Below are positions 41,049 to 52,714 of a DNA stretch of 64,000 nt, piece after piece. Location: NCBI RefSeq assembly GCF_000423185.1, contig NZ_AUHM01000033.1, positions 36,943 to 100,942 of the forward strand. The letters run 5' to 3'. A model generated the notes under the pieces. It saw only the letters and a list, made by a program, of their open reading frames with translations. It was not told the origin of the DNA and did no database searches. Position 1 is the first letter of the stretch; each line of letters starts with the position of its first letter. A program made the translations under genes and the position numbers. The stretch comes from Inquilinus limosus DSM 16000 (GTDB taxonomy: Bacteria; Pseudomonadota; Alphaproteobacteria; DSM-16000; Inquilinaceae).

Positions 41049-43232
41049 ATGACGTCCTACGCACCCCGGCACACCTTGAAGGTGGCCTCCTCCCTGGCGG
41101 ATCTGGTCGAGCGCGAGATCGCCCCCGGCACCGGCGTCGACCCCGACGCCTTCTGGCGGCATTTCGCCGAGATCGTGAAGGATCTCGGCCCCACCAACCG
41201 GGCGCTGCTGGCGGAGCGGGACCGGCTGCAGCAGCAGATCGACGCCTGGCACGGGGAGCGGCGGGGGCAGGCCTTCGACCCGGCCGAATACCGCGCCTTC
41301 CTGACCTCGATCGGCTATCTGCGCGAGGAAGGGCCGGACGTCACCATCGACACCGCGAATGTCGACCCGGAGATCGCGACGATCGCCGGGCCGCAGCTGG
41401 TGGTGCCGGTGATGAACGGGCGCTTCGCCCTGAACGCGGCCAATGCCCGCTGGGGCAGCCTGTACGACGCGCTGTACGGCACCGACGCGATCCCGCAGAC
41501 CGGCGAGCTGGCGCCCGGCGCCGGCTACAACCGCAAGCGCGGCCAGGCGGTGATCGCCGAGGCGGCACGGGTCCTGGACACCGCGATCCCGCTGGCCGCC
41601 GGGAGCCACGGCCAGGTCGCCGAATACCGGCTGACGATCGCCGGCCGGACGGCGGCGCTGGAGATCGTGCTCGCCGACGGCACCGCCACCGCCTTGGCGC
41701 GGCCGGAGCAGTTCGTCGGCCATGCCGGCGAGGACGGCAGGCGCACCCTGCTGTTCCGCAACCACGGGCTGCATGTCGAGCTGCAGATCGACCGGTCGCA
41801 CCCGATCGGCGCCGGCAACCCGTCGGGGGTGAAGGACGTGGTGCTGGAGGCCGCGGTCACCACCATCCAGGACTGCGAGGATTCAGTCGCGGCGGTCGAC
41901 GCCGAGGACAAGGTCGCGGTCTACCGCAACTGGCTGGGGCTGATGAAGGGCGACCTGGCCGAGACCTTCGTCAAGGGCGGCCAGACCATGACCCGCCGGC
42001 TGGCGCCCGACCGGCGATACACGTCGCTCGACGGCGGCACCATCACCCTGCCCGGCCGCAGCCTGATGCTGGTGCGCAATGTCGGCCATCTGATGACCAC
42101 CGACGCCGTGCTGGACAAGGACGGCAACGAGGTGCCGGAAGGCTTCCTCGACGCCATGGTCACCTCGCTCTGCGCCATCCACGACCTGAAGAAGGCCGAG
42201 GGGCCGCGCAACAGCCGCGCCGGCAGCGTCTACATCGTCAAGCCGAAGATGCACGGGCCGGATGAGGCGGCGCTGACCGACACGCTGTTCGGCCGGGTCG
42301 AGGACGCGCTGGGCCTGCCGCGCCACACCCTGAAGGTCGGGGTGATGGACGAGGAGCGGCGGACCACCGTCAACCTGAAGGAATGCATCCGCGCGGTGCG
42401 GCACCGCCTGGTCTTCATCAACACCGGTTTCCTCGACCGCACCGGCGACGAGATCCACACCAGCATGCTGGCCGGGCCGGTGCTGCCGAAGGGCGACATC
42501 AAGGACGCCGTCTGGCTGTCCGCCTATGAGGACAACAATGTCGACCAGGGCCTCTCGGCCGGGCTGAAGGGCCGGGCGCAGATCGGCAAGGGCATGTGGG
42601 CCAAGCCCGACGCCATGGCCGAGATGCTGCAGGCCAAGATCGGCCATCCCCGCGCCGGGGCCAACACCGCCTGGGTGCCGTCGCCGACCGCGGCGGTGCT
42701 GCACGCGACGCACTACCACGCGGTCGACGTCGCGGCGCGGCAGGAGGAGCTGCGCTTGCGGCCGAAGGCGAAGCTGGACGCGATCCTGACCCCGCCGCTG
42801 CTGGGCGGCCGCAACCTGTCGGCGGAGGAGATCCAGCGCGAGCTGGACAACAACGCCCAGGGCATCCTGGGCTATGTCGTGCGCTGGATCGACCAGGGCA
42901 TCGGCTGCTCCAAGGTGCCGGACATCCACAATGTCGGGCTGATGGAGGACCGCGCCACGCTGCGCATCTCGTCCCAGCACATCGCCAACTGGCTGAAGCA
43001 CGGGCTGTGCACGGAACAGCAGGTGCGGGAGACGATGCGGCGCATGGCGGCGGTGGTCGACCGCCAGAACGCCAGCGACCCGGCCTACCGGCCGATGGCG
43101 CCGGATTTCGACCGCAGCGTCGCCTTCCAGGCGGCGCTCGACCTGGTGCTGCTGGGCGTCGACCAGCCCAACGGCTACACCGAGCCGATCCTGCACCGCC
43201 GCCGCCGCGAGGCCAAGGCGGCCGCGGCGTAG
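41049..43232 (+). CDS. glcB: Malate synthase G
   Basis: A 727-aa cytoplasmic enzyme that condenses glyoxylate with acetyl-CoA to malate, close to the usual 723 aa. Characteristic segments: [54 protein letters not shown] and the active-site stretch [19 protein letters not shown]. It completes glyoxylate assimilation from glycolate or the glyoxylate shunt. Control by the divergent IclR-type protein is likely. A strong hairpin lies 20 bases after the stop. Confidence 0.96.
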   Translation: MTSYAPRHTLKVASSLADLVEREIAPGTGVDPDAFWRHFAEIVKDLGPTNRALLAERDRLQQQIDAWHGERRGQAFDPAEYRAFLTSIGYLREEGPDVTIDTANVDPEIATIAGPQLVVPVMNGRFALNAANARWGSLYDALYGTDAIPQTGELAPGAGYNRKRGQAVIAEAARVLDTAIPLAAGSHGQVAEYRLTIAGRTAALEIVLADGTATALARPEQFVGHAGEDGRRTLLFRNHGLHVELQIDRSHPIGAGNPSGVKDVVLEAAVTTIQDCEDSVAAVDAEDKVAVYRNWLGLMKGDLAETFVKGGQTMTRRLAPDRRYTSLDGGTITLPGRSLMLVRNVGHLMTTDAVLDKDGNEVPEGFLDAMVTSLCAIHDLKKAEGPRNSRAGSVYIVKPKMHGPDEAALTDTLFGRVEDALGLPRHTLKVGVMDEERRTTVNLKECIRAVRHRLVFINTGFLDRTGDEIHTSMLAGPVLPKGDIKDAVWLSAYEDNNVDQGLSAGLKGRAQIGKGMWAKPDAMAEMLQAKIGHPRAGANTAWVPSPTAAVLHATHYHAVDVAARQEELRLRPKAKLDAILTPPLLGGRNLSAEEIQRELDNNAQGILGYVVRWIDQGIGCSKVPDIHNVGLMEDRATLRISSQHIANWLKHGLCTEQQVRETMRRMAAVVDRQNASDPAYRPMAPDFDRSVAFQAALDLVLLGVDQPNGYTEPILHRRRREAKAAAA

Positions 43233-43251
43233 GCAGGCGGCCGCGCGCAGA

Positions 43252-43278
43252 CCCCTCCCCCTCTCGCAGGGGGAGGGG
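43252..43278 (+). terminator. GC-rich hairpin after glcB
   Basis: Perfect 11-base arms CCCCTCCCCCT (43252-43262) and AGGGGGAGGGG (43268-43278) with a five-base loop. No T-run follows, so it may be a repeat-type hairpin rather than a classical terminator. Confidence 0.5.
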
Positions 43279-43934
43279 AGAATCCGGGCCTCGAAGGTCT
43301 CAGAGCACGGATCCAGTATCTCTGTGGCACGCGGTTGAAAATAAACAGAAGAAAATCTCGCAGCAGTTGCGGAGATAAACAAGCCGGAGCCCAGAGATCT
43401 CCAGCCGATATCAGGCATGACGAGCCCGTTCTTCAGCCGCGCCCCTTCTGGCCGGCCAAGATCGTCCTTTCAGGTGACGTCCGAATTGATGGTGCCGAGC
43501 GAGGCGGACAGCGGTTGCCGGCCTGCCGGAGATGGTTATCGTAGACGCACTCGCTCGGACCCGGTGAAATTCCGGGTGGCTCTTCCGGCCGCCGATCCGC
43601 CGGACAACGCTAGCGATATCGACACAGTGGCGACGGTCAAACCGATACCTCTCTTCACAAAGAGCGCGTCGAGAAGAGAGCTATTCGCGCGGGCCCTGCC
43701 CGCCTGACAGAGGTCTTCCCTCGCTGAGTCGGCAGCGTCGCCGCTGTTCTCGATGGAATCGTCGAGGACGGCAAATGCACCAGAGATCCTGATGCCTGGA
43801 GGCCGATATCCGCTCCCCGGATATCGGGCCGACCGCACTCCCCCAAACGCTCCAGTCCTCTCGTCGCGCCGATTGATCGCGGCTGTCCGGCCGTCGGCGG
43901 GGGACTCCGTCCTTTTCTGATCCTCGGAGGAGAG
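43279..43934. other. About 650-bp gap of lower GC before the methyltransferase
   Basis: No coding sequence was convincing on either strand; open frames here show no conserved motifs and lack the strong third-position GC of neighbours. The composition is visibly less GC-rich than flanking genes. It ends in the methyltransferase ribosome site GGAGGAGAG. It may be the remnant of older genes or a long promoter region. Confidence 0.45.
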
Positions 43935-45173
43935 ATGCCGGATCGCCTGGACGTCCCATGCATCGTCTGCGGCTCGTCGGATCTGATGGATCTGGTCGAG
44001 CTCGCCAATGTCCCCATCGTCGGCAACCAGTTGCACCGCAGCAGCGATGAGGCCCGGCAGGTCGCCCTGGCCGACATCAGGCTCGTCGGCTGCCGCTGCT
44101 GCGGCCATGTGTTCAATGCCGCCTTCGACCCCGCGCTGGTCGTCTACGATGCGCGCTACGAGAACTCGCTGATGGGCTCGCCGCGCTACCGCCGGTTCTC
44201 GGAGGACCTCATCGATCGGCTCCTCTCGGCCTACGACCTGGAAGGCGGCACCGCGGTCGAGATCGGATGCGGCCGCGGCGAGTTCCTGCGCGTGCTGTGC
44301 GAGCGGGGACTCCGGGAGGGAATCGGGTTCGATCCCAGCCGCTCCGGCAAGCAGGATTCAGCCGGGGACGCGGCGATCACCATCATCGGCGACGTCTTCA
44401 CGCCGTCCCTGGCGCCGCACGCCGACATCGTCTGCTCCCGTCATGTGCTGGAGCACCTGCCCCGCCCGGTGGATCTGCTCCGCGCCATCCGCGACGCCTA
44501 TGCGTCACGCCCCGCCCGGGTGGTGTTCATCGAGGTGCCGAACGGCGGCTTCATGCTCGACGAGCTCGGAGTCTGGGATCCCCTCTACGAGCACGCCTCC
44601 TACTTCACCCTCTCGTCCTTCTCGCGGGCGCTGCGGCTGGCGGGCCTTGGTTCCCGTTCGGTCGACACCGCGTTCGGGAACCAGTTCCTGGTGGCGGAGG
44701 CGACGTTCCCCGCGTCCGAGGAGGATCAGCCGGCTCCGCCATCGCCCGACACGCACAGCTTCAGCGGTTTCGGCGACCGGTTCACGGCGACGGTGGAGGC
44801 CTGGCGGAACTGGCTGGACCTCGCCCGATGGGAGGGCCGGCGTCTGGCGCTCTGGGGCGGCGGGGCCAAAGGGGTCACCTTCCTGAACGTCCTCGACCGG
44901 TCCGGCGAGAGGGCCATCGACCAGGTGGTCGACATCAACCCGCTCAAGGCAGGTGCCTTCACCGCCGGCACCGGGCACCCGATCGTGCCGCCTGCGGCGC
45001 TGCGGGACCGACCGCCCGACATGGTCCTGGTGATGAACCCCGAATACGAGGCGGAAATCCGGCAGACGCTCGACGGGCTCGGGCTGGATGTCGAGCTGAC
45101 CGTCGTCTCCGGCAGGCTGCCGCCCGTGGCTGCGGATGCGCGGCGGCGGACCTCGCTCAGGCGTTCGCGCTAA
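43935..45173 (+). CDS. SAM-dependent methyltransferase with N-terminal zinc finger (sugar C-methyltransferase type)
   Basis: A 412-aa protein. An N-terminal zinc-binding module (CIVCGSSDL and CRCCGHVFN, residues about 9-59) precedes a Rossmann methyltransferase domain with the SAM motif VEIGCGRGEFL (near residue 109). The C-terminal domain has LALWGGGAKGVTFLN and VVDINPLKAG. This three-part layout is that of C-methyltransferases acting on nucleotide sugars, such as NovU/TylCIII, and some related fatty or glycan enzymes. No sugar-synthesis genes adjoin it, so the substrate is unknown. Confidence 0.85.
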   Translation: MPDRLDVPCIVCGSSDLMDLVELANVPIVGNQLHRSSDEARQVALADIRLVGCRCCGHVFNAAFDPALVVYDARYENSLMGSPRYRRFSEDLIDRLLSAYDLEGGTAVEIGCGRGEFLRVLCERGLREGIGFDPSRSGKQDSAGDAAITIIGDVFTPSLAPHADIVCSRHVLEHLPRPVDLLRAIRDAYASRPARVVFIEVPNGGFMLDELGVWDPLYEHASYFTLSSFSRALRLAGLGSRSVDTAFGNQFLVAEATFPASEEDQPAPPSPDTHSFSGFGDRFTATVEAWRNWLDLARWEGRRLALWGGGAKGVTFLNVLDRSGERAIDQVVDINPLKAGAFTAGTGHPIVPPAALRDRPPDMVLVMNPEYEAEIRQTLDGLGLDVELTVVSGRLPPVAADARRRTSLRRSR

Positions 45174-45235
45174 TTCATAAAACCATTTGACGAATTCGCG
45201 GCCCGGGATCACGCTTCCGGTCGGGAGGCGCTGCC

Positions 45236-46467
45236 ATGGCTGCGCGGCTGAAGGGCACGAACCAGGATCTCGGACGGCCGTACAACCGGCGCATCGTGCT
45301 GGAGGCGGTGCGCCTGCACGGGCCGATCTCGCGCGCCGAGATCGCCCGGCTGGTGGCGCTGAGCCCGCAGACCATCAGCAACATCATCCGCGAATTCGAG
45401 GAGATGGGCCTGCTGACCGCCCGGCGCGAGACGCCGAAGCGGCCGGGCCAGCCGGCGATCGAGCTGGCGATCGACCCGGATGGCGGCTTCGCCGTCGGGC
45501 TGCAGCTGATGCGCGACCGCCTGCGCGGCCTGCTGCTGGACCTGACCGGCGCCGTGCGCGGCCGGGCGCAGGCGGCCCTGCCCGCCGCGACGCCGGAGAC
45601 GGCGCTGCCGGCGATGGACGCGATGGTGCGGCGCCTGCGCGAGGCGGCGCCCGGCCGGGTGCTGGGCGTCGGCCTGGCCATGCCCGGCCCCTTCGACGTC
45701 GAGGCGATGAGCTTCGTCGGCCCCACCACCCTGGCCGGCTGGGCGGGCGTGCCGCCGGCGGAGCGGCTGCGGGACCTGACCGGCCTGCCCGCCTTCGTCG
45801 GCGGCGACGCCCCGGCCGCGGCGCTGAGCGAGGCGATGTTCGGGCTGGGCCGCAGCCTGCGCGATTTCTTCTACATCCATTTCGGCTTCGGCCTGGGCGG
45901 TGGGCTGGTGATCGACGGCCATGTGCATCAGGGCGCCTGGGGCAATGCCGGCGAGTTCGGCCATATGCCGGTCGTGCCCGGCGGCCGGGGCTGCAGCTGC
46001 GGCAACGAGGGCTGCCTCGAGACCTATGTCTCGGTGCATGCGTTGCGGACCGCTCTGGCCGAGGCCGGGGTGGCGCTGGACCTTGCCGACCCGGACGCCG
46101 CCGGCCACCCGGCCGTCGCCGCCTGGATCGAGGCGGCGGTGCCGCCGCTGCGCCGCGCCATCTGCAGCATCGAGAACCTGCTGGACCCCGCCTGCGTCGT
46201 GCTGGGCGGCGAGATGCCGGAGTCGATCCTGCGCCGCCTGGCCGGACGGCTGGAGCCGCTGCTTCCTTCGGTCAGCCGGCGCAGCGACCGCAGCCATCCG
46301 CGCCTGGCGCTGTCCGCCATCGGCGCCGACAACGCGCTGGTCGGGGCGGCCGTCCTGGCCATTTCCGGCCTTCTCTCGCCGCGCTCCGGCCTGCTGTTCG
46401 CCGAGCCGGAGCCGGCCCCGGCGCCGCCGGCACGAGACGCCACCGCCATCGCCACGGAGGGACGGGC

Positions 46468-46471
<4 letters not shown>
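45236..46471 (+). CDS. ROK-family repressor (NagC/XylR type) of the sugar importer
   Basis: A 411-aa regulator. The N-terminal helix-turn-helix (ISRAEIARLVALSPQTISNIIREFEEMGLL) is joined to a ROK sugar-kinase-like domain. The ROK zinc motif GCSCGNEGCLE is intact near residue 261, and GHMPVV precedes it. The ATP-binding features are weak, as usual in regulators. GGGAGG lies eight bases before the ATG. It overlaps the ATPase gene by four bases and so probably controls the following importer in response to its sugar. Confidence 0.9.
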
Positions 46472-47250
<779 letters not shown>

Positions 47251-47278
47251 AGAAACCCGGAACAGAGGAGGCAGCATC

Positions 47279-48331
47279 ATGCGGATGGCAAGACGGACCC
47301 TGGGGGCGGCCGCGATCGCGCTGGCCGCCCTGGCGCCCCTGGGCGCAACCGGCGCCTTCGCCCAGGACAAGGGCAGGATCTACTACCTGGTGCCGACGCT
47401 GCTGGACGAGTTCCAGACCGAGTCGGTGAATGTGATCACCGACAGCTTCAGGCAGGTCGGCTACGAGACCGTGTCGCTGGACGCGCAGAACCGGACCGAC
47501 CTGCAGCTGAACCAGTTCGACGACGTGATCCGGCTGAAGCCGAAGGCGATCGTGCTGGCCGCGGTCGATTTCGATTCGGTCGTGCCCGGCATCCAGAAGG
47601 CGCGCGACGCGGGCATCCCGGTGCTGGTGTTCGACCGACAGATCACCTCGACCCCGGTCGACTTCACCTCGGTCGCCGGCACGGTGCAGATCGGCGAGAT
47701 CGCGGCCGAGCAGATCCAGGGCCTGCTGCAGGCCCGGCACGGATCGGTGAAGGGCAAGGTGCTGCAGATCCTGGGCGACCCGGGCGACAGCTACACGCTG
47801 GACATCCAGAAGGGCTTCGAGGCGAAGATGAAGGCCTTCCCGGACGTCAGGATCATCACCCAGGCGGCGCTGCAGTGGGAGGCGACGAACGCCGGCAACA
47901 TCGCCTCGGACCAGCTGCTGACCAACCCGGACATCGACCTGATCTTCGTCCATGCCGCGCATCTGGCGGTGCCGGTGGCCGGAATCCTGGAGGCCAAGGG
48001 CAAGAAGCCGGGCGATGTGATGCTGGTCAGCTCCAACGGCGCGCCGGTCGGCCTCGACCTGATCCGCAAGGGCTGGGAGCAGGTGGAGGTGGAGCAGCCG
48101 CTCTACGCCCAGGCCGTGGCGCTGGCGATGTTCATCGACAAGATCGTGGCCAAGGAGAAGCTGGCGCCCGGGACCTACGACGTCCTGGGGCTGAAGGCCG
48201 AGCTGACCGAGGAGAAGTGGGGCCCGAACCTGAAGATCCCGGGCGCCGCGATCACCAAGGCCAATGTCGACGACCCGCGCTTCTGGGGCAACCTGAAGCC
48301 GCCCAGCACGCCGGTGCAGCCGGTGAAATGA
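47279..48331 (+). CDS. Periplasmic sugar-binding protein of the ROK-linked importer
   Basis: A 350-aa binding protein of the Peripla_BP_4 type. The signal peptide (residues 1-29, GAFAQD) is followed by [19 protein letters not shown]. Later blocks [16 protein letters not shown] and [12 protein letters not shown] follow the ribose-binding fold. GAGGAGG lies eight bases before the ATG. A palindromic repeat begins 32 bases after its stop and separates it from the permease gene. Confidence 0.9.
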   Translation: MRMARRTLGAAAIALAALAPLGATGAFAQDKGRIYYLVPTLLDEFQTESVNVITDSFRQVGYETVSLDAQNRTDLQLNQFDDVIRLKPKAIVLAAVDFDSVVPGIQKARDAGIPVLVFDRQITSTPVDFTSVAGTVQIGEIAAEQIQGLLQARHGSVKGKVLQILGDPGDSYTLDIQKGFEAKMKAFPDVRIITQAALQWEATNAGNIASDQLLTNPDIDLIFVHAAHLAVPVAGILEAKGKKPGDVMLVSSNGAPVGLDLIRKGWEQVEVEQPLYAQAVALAMFIDKIVAKEKLAPGTYDVLGLKAELTEEKWGPNLKIPGAAITKANVDDPRFWGNLKPPSTPVQPVK

Positions 48332-48363
48332 CACGAGCGAGAGCCTTCATACGCCCATCCCCC

Positions 48364-48459
48364 GCCGTCATTGCGAGGAGGCGAAGCCGACGAAGCAATC
48401 CAGGGGCCGGTGCCGCTGGATTGCTCCCCCCGGCTCACGGCCGGGGTCGCAATGACGGC
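48364..48459. repeat. 96-bp palindromic repeat between binding-protein and permease genes
   Basis: Left part GCCGTCATTGCGAGGAGG... (48364-48403) and right part ...GGTCGCAATGACGGC (48416-48459) are inverted copies that meet at CCAG/CTGG. This CGTCATTGCGA...TCGCAATGACG class is widespread in alphaproteobacterial genomes. It differs in sequence from the repeats at 1292 and 51881. Confidence 0.85.
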
Positions 48460-48494
48460 ATAGGGAGTTGCCGCCGCCCTTGCCCTGAGGACCG

Positions 48495-49529
48495 ATGATG
48501 GACCGCACCGTGGCGCCGCCCGCTTCCCCGACCGCCGGCCGGCGCGGCCGCACCTGGATCGAGCCGGCGCTCGACCACATCGTCTGGCTGATCCTGCTGG
48601 TCGTGCTGGCGGTGTTCTCGCTGACCATCCCGGACTTCTTCCAGACCGGCATCTTCCTCAACATCCTGGAACAGTCGACCTTCGTCGGCATCCTCGCGGT
48701 CGGGCTGTCGCTGGTGATCATCGCCGGGCAGATGGACCTGTCGATCGAATCGGTGCTGGCGCTTTCGGCCATGGTGACGGCGCTGTTCTTTGGCACCAGC
48801 GGCGCCGGGCTGGCCTGGACGATGGACCCGCCCTGGCTGGCGCTGCCGGTGACGCTGATCGGCGCCGTGCTGCTGGGCTGCGTCGTCGGGCTGGTCAACG
48901 CCACGCTCGTGGTCCGGTTCAGGATCAACGCCTTCATCGTCACCCTCGCCGCCTATATCGCGCTGCGCGGGACGGTGGTGGCATCCTCCAGCGGCCGCTC
49001 GGTCTACGGCCTGCCGGCGGAGCTGCGCGCCGTCGCCATCGGCACCTTCCTCGACATCCCGGTCCTGGCCTGGATCCTGATCGCGGTGTTCCTGGTCTTC
49101 GGCTTCATCCTGACCAGGACGCCGTTCGGCCGGCACCTCTACATGATCGGCGGCAACCCGCAGGCGCCGTTCCGGGCCGGGATCAAGGTCGACCGGCTGG
49201 TGACCATCGCCTTCATGCTGTCCGGCGCCCTCGCCGCCTTCGCCGGCTGGCTCCTGGCAGCCCGCACCGCCGGCGCCACCGCCAATCTCGGCATCGGCAT
49301 GCTGTTCGAGACCTTCGCCGCGGTGGTGATCGGCGGCGTCAGCCTGAAGGGCGGCGCCGGCCGCCTGTCCGGCGTCTTCGCCGGGGTGCTGCTGCTGAGC
49401 GCGATCCGCACCGCGATCAACGTCATGGGCATGCCGCCGCACTACACCCAGGTGATCCAGGGCACGCTGGTGCTGGCGGCGGTGCTGCTGGACACGCTGA
49501 AGACCTCGATCCGGAAGCGGTATCTGTAG
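48495..49529 (+). CDS. Sugar ABC importer permease of the ROK-linked operon
   Basis: A 344-aa BPD_transp_2-family permease. Motifs: [18 protein letters not shown] near residue 76, [18 protein letters not shown] near 217 and [14 protein letters not shown] near 279. About nine to ten membrane helices. Two adjacent ATG codons are available; GAGGA lies five bases before the first. It partners the ATPase at 46468. It ends three bases from the convergent otsA gene. Confidence 0.92.
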   Translation: MMDRTVAPPASPTAGRRGRTWIEPALDHIVWLILLVVLAVFSLTIPDFFQTGIFLNILEQSTFVGILAVGLSLVIIAGQMDLSIESVLALSAMVTALFFGTSGAGLAWTMDPPWLALPVTLIGAVLLGCVVGLVNATLVVRFRINAFIVTLAAYIALRGTVVASSSGRSVYGLPAELRAVAIGTFLDIPVLAWILIAVFLVFGFILTRTPFGRHLYMIGGNPQAPFRAGIKVDRLVTIAFMLSGALAAFAGWLLAARTAGATANLGIGMLFETFAAVVIGGVSLKGGAGRLSGVFAGVLLLSAIRTAINVMGMPPHYTQVIQGTLVLAAVLLDTLKTSIRKRYL

Positions 49530-49532
49530 CCT

Positions 49533-50903
49533 TCAGGCCCCCGCCCCCTCCAGCGCCGCCAGGAAGCGGCGGCGCCAGTGGCCGATGTCGTTGGTGCGCA
49601 GCACCCGCATCATCGCGGCATGGCGCTCGCGCCGCTCCTCCGGCGGCATGGTCAGGGCCCGCTCCAGCGCCTCGGCCACGCCTTCGACGTCGAACGGGTT
49701 GACGATCAGCGCCGCCTCCAGCTCCTCCGCCGCCCCGGCGAATTCCGACAGCACCAGCACGCCCGGATCCTCCGGGTCCTGGGCCGCGACATATTCCTTG
49801 GCGACCAGGTTCATGCCGTCGCGCATCGGCGTCACGAGGCCGACCTTGGCCGAGCGGTAGAAGCCCAGCAGCGTCTTGCGCGGCACGCTCTTGTTCAGGT
49901 AGCGCAGCGGCACCCAGTCGATATCGGCGAACTCGCCGTTGATCGACCCGGCCAGGCTCTCCAGCTCGTGCCGGATCTCCTGGTACTCGGCGACGTCGCT
50001 GCGGGTCGGCGGCGCGATCTGCATGAAGCTGACGCGGCCGCGCCGGTCGGGCCAGCGCTCGAGCAGCGTGCGGAACGCCTCGAAGCGGCGGGGCAGGCCC
50101 TTGGAGTAGTCGAGCCGGTCGACACCGATGATCAGGTCGCGCCCGACCAGGCTGTCGCGCAGCCGGTGCGCCGACCGCATGTTCCACGCGGCCGGGGCGT
50201 CGGCCGCGATCTCCTCGGTCTCGATCGAGATCGGGAAGGCCTCGACCACGATCCGGCGGCCGTCGATCTCGACCCGCCCGTCCGTGGTCTCGCGCCAGTG
50301 GCGGTGCCAGGCCGCGAGCAGCGCGTCGCGGTCGCGCGCGGTGTGCAGCCCGACCACGTCGTAGGCGGCGAGATCCTGCAGCAGCGCCCGGTGCGTCGGC
50401 AGGGTGCGCAGCACCTCCGGCGTCGGGAAGGGGGTGTGCAGGAAGAAGCCGATCGGCGCCGTCACGCCGCGGTCGCGCAGCGCCCGGCCGAGCGGGATGA
50501 GCTGGTAGTCGTGCACCCAGATCCGGTCGCCCGGGCGCAGCAGCGGCAGCAGCGCGTCGGCGAACAGGCCGTTGACCCGGCGGTAGCCGTCCTCCGCCGC
50601 GCGGCTGTAATGGACCAGCTGGCTGCGGTAGTGGAACACCGGCCACAGCGTCGAATTGGCGTGGCCGTTGTAGTAGAGGTCGAAGTCGTCCTGGGTCAGG
50701 TCGAGCATGGCGTAGGTGAGAGGGCCGGTGCGCTTCAGCTTCGGATGCGCCGACGCCTCGGCCACCAGCCGGCCGCTCCAGCCCAGCCAGATGCCGCCGG
50801 TCTCCCTGAGGGCCGCGAGCACCGCGACGGCGAGCCCGCCCTGCGGCGCCTTACCCTCCTCCACCGGGGCGATGCGGTTCGAGACCACGATCAGGCGGCC
50901 CAT
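49533..50903 (-). CDS. otsA: Trehalose-6-phosphate synthase
   Basis: A 456-aa GT20 enzyme that joins UDP-glucose and glucose-6-phosphate. Seen are the start [11 protein letters not shown], the donor-loop [53 protein letters not shown] and [13 protein letters not shown], all conserved catalytic-site blocks. It makes the first step of trehalose synthesis for osmotic and desiccation protection. It lies 14 bp after otsB on the same strand, so one transcript probably encodes both steps. Confidence 0.96.
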   Translation of the reverse strand: MGRLIVVSNRIAPVEEGKAPQGGLAVAVLAALRETGGIWLGWSGRLVAEASAHPKLKRTGPLTYAMLDLTQDDFDLYYNGHANSTLWPVFHYRSQLVHYSRAAEDGYRRVNGLFADALLPLLRPGDRIWVHDYQLIPLGRALRDRGVTAPIGFFLHTPFPTPEVLRTLPTHRALLQDLAAYDVVGLHTARDRDALLAAWHRHWRETTDGRVEIDGRRIVVEAFPISIETEEIAADAPAAWNMRSAHRLRDSLVGRDLIIGVDRLDYSKGLPRRFEAFRTLLERWPDRRGRVSFMQIAPPTRSDVAEYQEIRHELESLAGSINGEFADIDWVPLRYLNKSVPRKTLLGFYRSAKVGLVTPMRDGMNLVAKEYVAAQDPEDPGVLVLSEFAGAAEELEAALIVNPFDVEGVAEALERALTMPPEERRERHAAMMRVLRTNDIGHWRRRFLAALEGAGA

Positions 50904-50917
50904 GCGGCTTCCCTTTG

Positions 50918-51676
50918 TCAGCGGGCGGCGGCCAGCTGCGCGATCCAGGCGCGCACGGCCGCGGGATCAGGCAAACGCCGGTTCGCCCGGGTCGGTTCCC
51001 GGTCGCCGACCAGGACCGCGATCCCGCCATGGCGCAGCGCCGCGGCGAAGGCGTCCTCGTCGGTGACGTCGTCGCCCATCGCCACGGGCCGGCGCCCGGC
51101 AAAGGGCGGCAGCGCCAGGAAGCGGTCGACCGCCGCGCCCTTGTCGACGCCGTCGGGCTTCAGCTCGACCACCATCTTGCCGGCCAGCGCGTGCCAGCCC
51201 GGAACATCCGCCAGCAGGCCGCGGGCGAAGGCGACCACGTCGGCGCCGAGATGCGGCGCCTGGCGGTAGTGGATCGCCACCGCGGCGCCCTTGGGCTCGA
51301 CCCGGAGGCCGGGGCGGCCGGAGGCGAAATCGGCCAGGGACGCGGTCAGCCGGTCGAGCACGGCGCGGTCGACCGGCACGCGCTCGACCGCCGCCGCCGG
51401 CGCGGGCCGCCATTCGAGGCCGTGCTGGCCGGCGGCGGCCAGGCGCAGCGGCGCGAACAGCCGGTCGAGATCGGCGATGGCGCGGCCGGAGACGAGGGCC
51501 AGGGCGCCGCCGAGCCGGGCGGAGAGGCGGTCGAGATCGGCAACCAGACCGGGCGGCACCACCACGTCCTCCGGCCGCTCCGCCAAGTCGATCAGACAGC
51601 CATCGACGTCGAGGAACAGGGCCATGCCGGAAATACTGTCGGCGAAGCCAGTCGAGTCGATGGTCTGCGGTGCCAT
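50918..51676 (-). CDS. otsB: Trehalose-6-phosphate phosphatase
   Basis: A 252-aa HAD-superfamily phosphatase that releases trehalose. The nucleophile motif ALFLDVDGCL (DxD) is near residue 22, LALVSGR follows, and the metal motif MGDDVTDEDAF is near 205. GQHGLEWR and GAAVAIHYRQAP are typical OtsB blocks. The ATG at 51676 was chosen; an ATG 17 codons later directly before the DxD block is also possible. First gene of the otsBA pair. Confidence 0.93.
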   Translation of the reverse strand: MAPQTIDSTGFADSISGMALFLDVDGCLIDLAERPEDVVVPPGLVADLDRLSARLGGALALVSGRAIADLDRLFAPLRLAAAGQHGLEWRPAPAAAVERVPVDRAVLDRLTASLADFASGRPGLRVEPKGAAVAIHYRQAPHLGADVVAFARGLLADVPGWHALAGKMVVELKPDGVDKGAAVDRFLALPPFAGRRPVAMGDDVTDEDAFAAALRHGGIAVLVGDREPTRANRRLPDPAAVRAWIAQLAAAR

Positions 51677-52013
51677 GCGCCCTGAAATCTCCCTCGTCAA
51701 TTTTCCGTAAAGATTGCCGCCTCGGATCGAATCCGGACACGACGACAGACATACCGGCCACCGGATCTGGCCGGCAGGCCGGGGCATCTGCTGTCCTTTT
51801 TAGAGACGACGGTCCGCTATTTCAAGGGAAGGGGAGACGCTTGTTGGGACAATCAAGCGAATGCACAGCGTCCTATGTTCTTGTCATGCCCGGGCTTGAC
51901 CCGGGCATCCAGGAAACCTCGATGCCGCTCTGGGTGGCCCCTGGATCGCCGGGTCAAGCCCGGCGATGACAGAAATGGCATGGATTGGCGCCTGCCATCC
52001 GATTGCCCCGGTC
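51677..52013. other. 337-bp gap containing the otsBA promoter region and a REP-like repeat
   Basis: No gene seen. The part near otsB has AT-richer segments (for example around 51695-51712 and 51795-51825) that may hold its promoter. The rest is the 92-bp palindromic repeat listed separately. Confidence 0.5.
51881..51972. repeat. 92-bp palindromic REP-like repeat, second copy
   Basis: Arms 51881-51912 (TTGTCATGCCCGGGCTTGAC onward) and 51941-51972 (ending GCCCGGCGATGACAG) are inverted copies. It has the same family sequence as 1292-1371, with a longer, different loop. Confidence 0.87.
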
Positions 52014-52670
52014 TCAATCGACATAGCCGATGCGGGCCCGGACGAAATCGCCCTTGATCGACACCAGCGGCCGGTCGCCGGCGCTGGCGGGCAGGGTGCT
52101 GTCGACCACCGAGACCTTGGCGTCAACCTGATAGCTGACCGGGGTGCCGCGGCGGAAGCCGAGATCGAGGTCGGCGGCGTCGGCCTGGATGCGGATCGAC
52201 CGGCCGGGATCGGGGCCGGTGCTGCGGACCGTGGCCTGCAGCGCCCGGGCCGACAGGTCGAGGGTCGAGGCCTGGCCGGTCAGGGTCAGCTCGGCCGCCT
52301 GGGCCCGGACCGCGACGGCGCCGAAGCGGCCGTCCAGCGTGGCCGAGACCGCGGCCGGCCGCAGGGCGATGTCGGCGCCGGGCCGGAGATTGACCGACAG
52401 GGTAGGCCGGCACTCGCGCGGCCAGACCGACGACTGCTCGCGGACATCGACCGTCAGGACGCGGCCCTCGACCCGCAGGGTCGCGGCGCAGCCCTCCGAC
52501 TGCTCCAGCACCGCCGTCAGCGGCCGGCCGGCGTCGGTGGTGGCGGCGACCGCGAGGCCGCCGCCGGTCACCGCCACCGCGTCGACCTGGCTCAGGTCGA
52601 CCGGCTCGATCGCGGAGGGATCGGCGGCGCCGAACCCCGCCAGGAAGGCCAAAGTCTTGAACGCTCCCAT
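52014..52670 (-). CDS. Secreted hypothetical protein at the end of the psp operon
   Basis: A 218-aa protein, not recognised with certainty. An N-terminal hydrophobic stretch (MGAFKTLAFLAGFG) may be a short signal. The remainder is a series of short beta strands with alternating small and polar residues (AELTLTGQASTLDLSARALQATV), recalling DUF4097-like beta-solenoid proteins. Strong GGAGGG before the ATG. Its start lies 44 bp after the preceding membrane-protein gene on the same strand, so it could be part of the psp unit. Confidence 0.65.
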   Translation of the reverse strand: MGAFKTLAFLAGFGAADPSAIEPVDLSQVDAVAVTGGGLAVAATTDAGRPLTAVLEQSEGCAATLRVEGRVLTVDVREQSSVWPRECRPTLSVNLRPGADIALRPAAVSATLDGRFGAVAVRAQAAELTLTGQASTLDLSARALQATVRSTGPDPGRSIRIQADAADLDLGFRRGTPVSYQVDAKVSVVDSTLPASAGDRPLVSIKGDFVRARIGYVD

Positions 52671-52714
52671 GACAATCCCTCCTCCACTCGGCCGGCCCTG
52701 CCGGCGCGGTTATG

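Noticed and set aside
43417..44108. Overlapping open frames on both strands before the methyltransferase
   Set aside because: None shows a known motif or GC-rich third positions, and the minus-strand ones start inside the methyltransferase gene.
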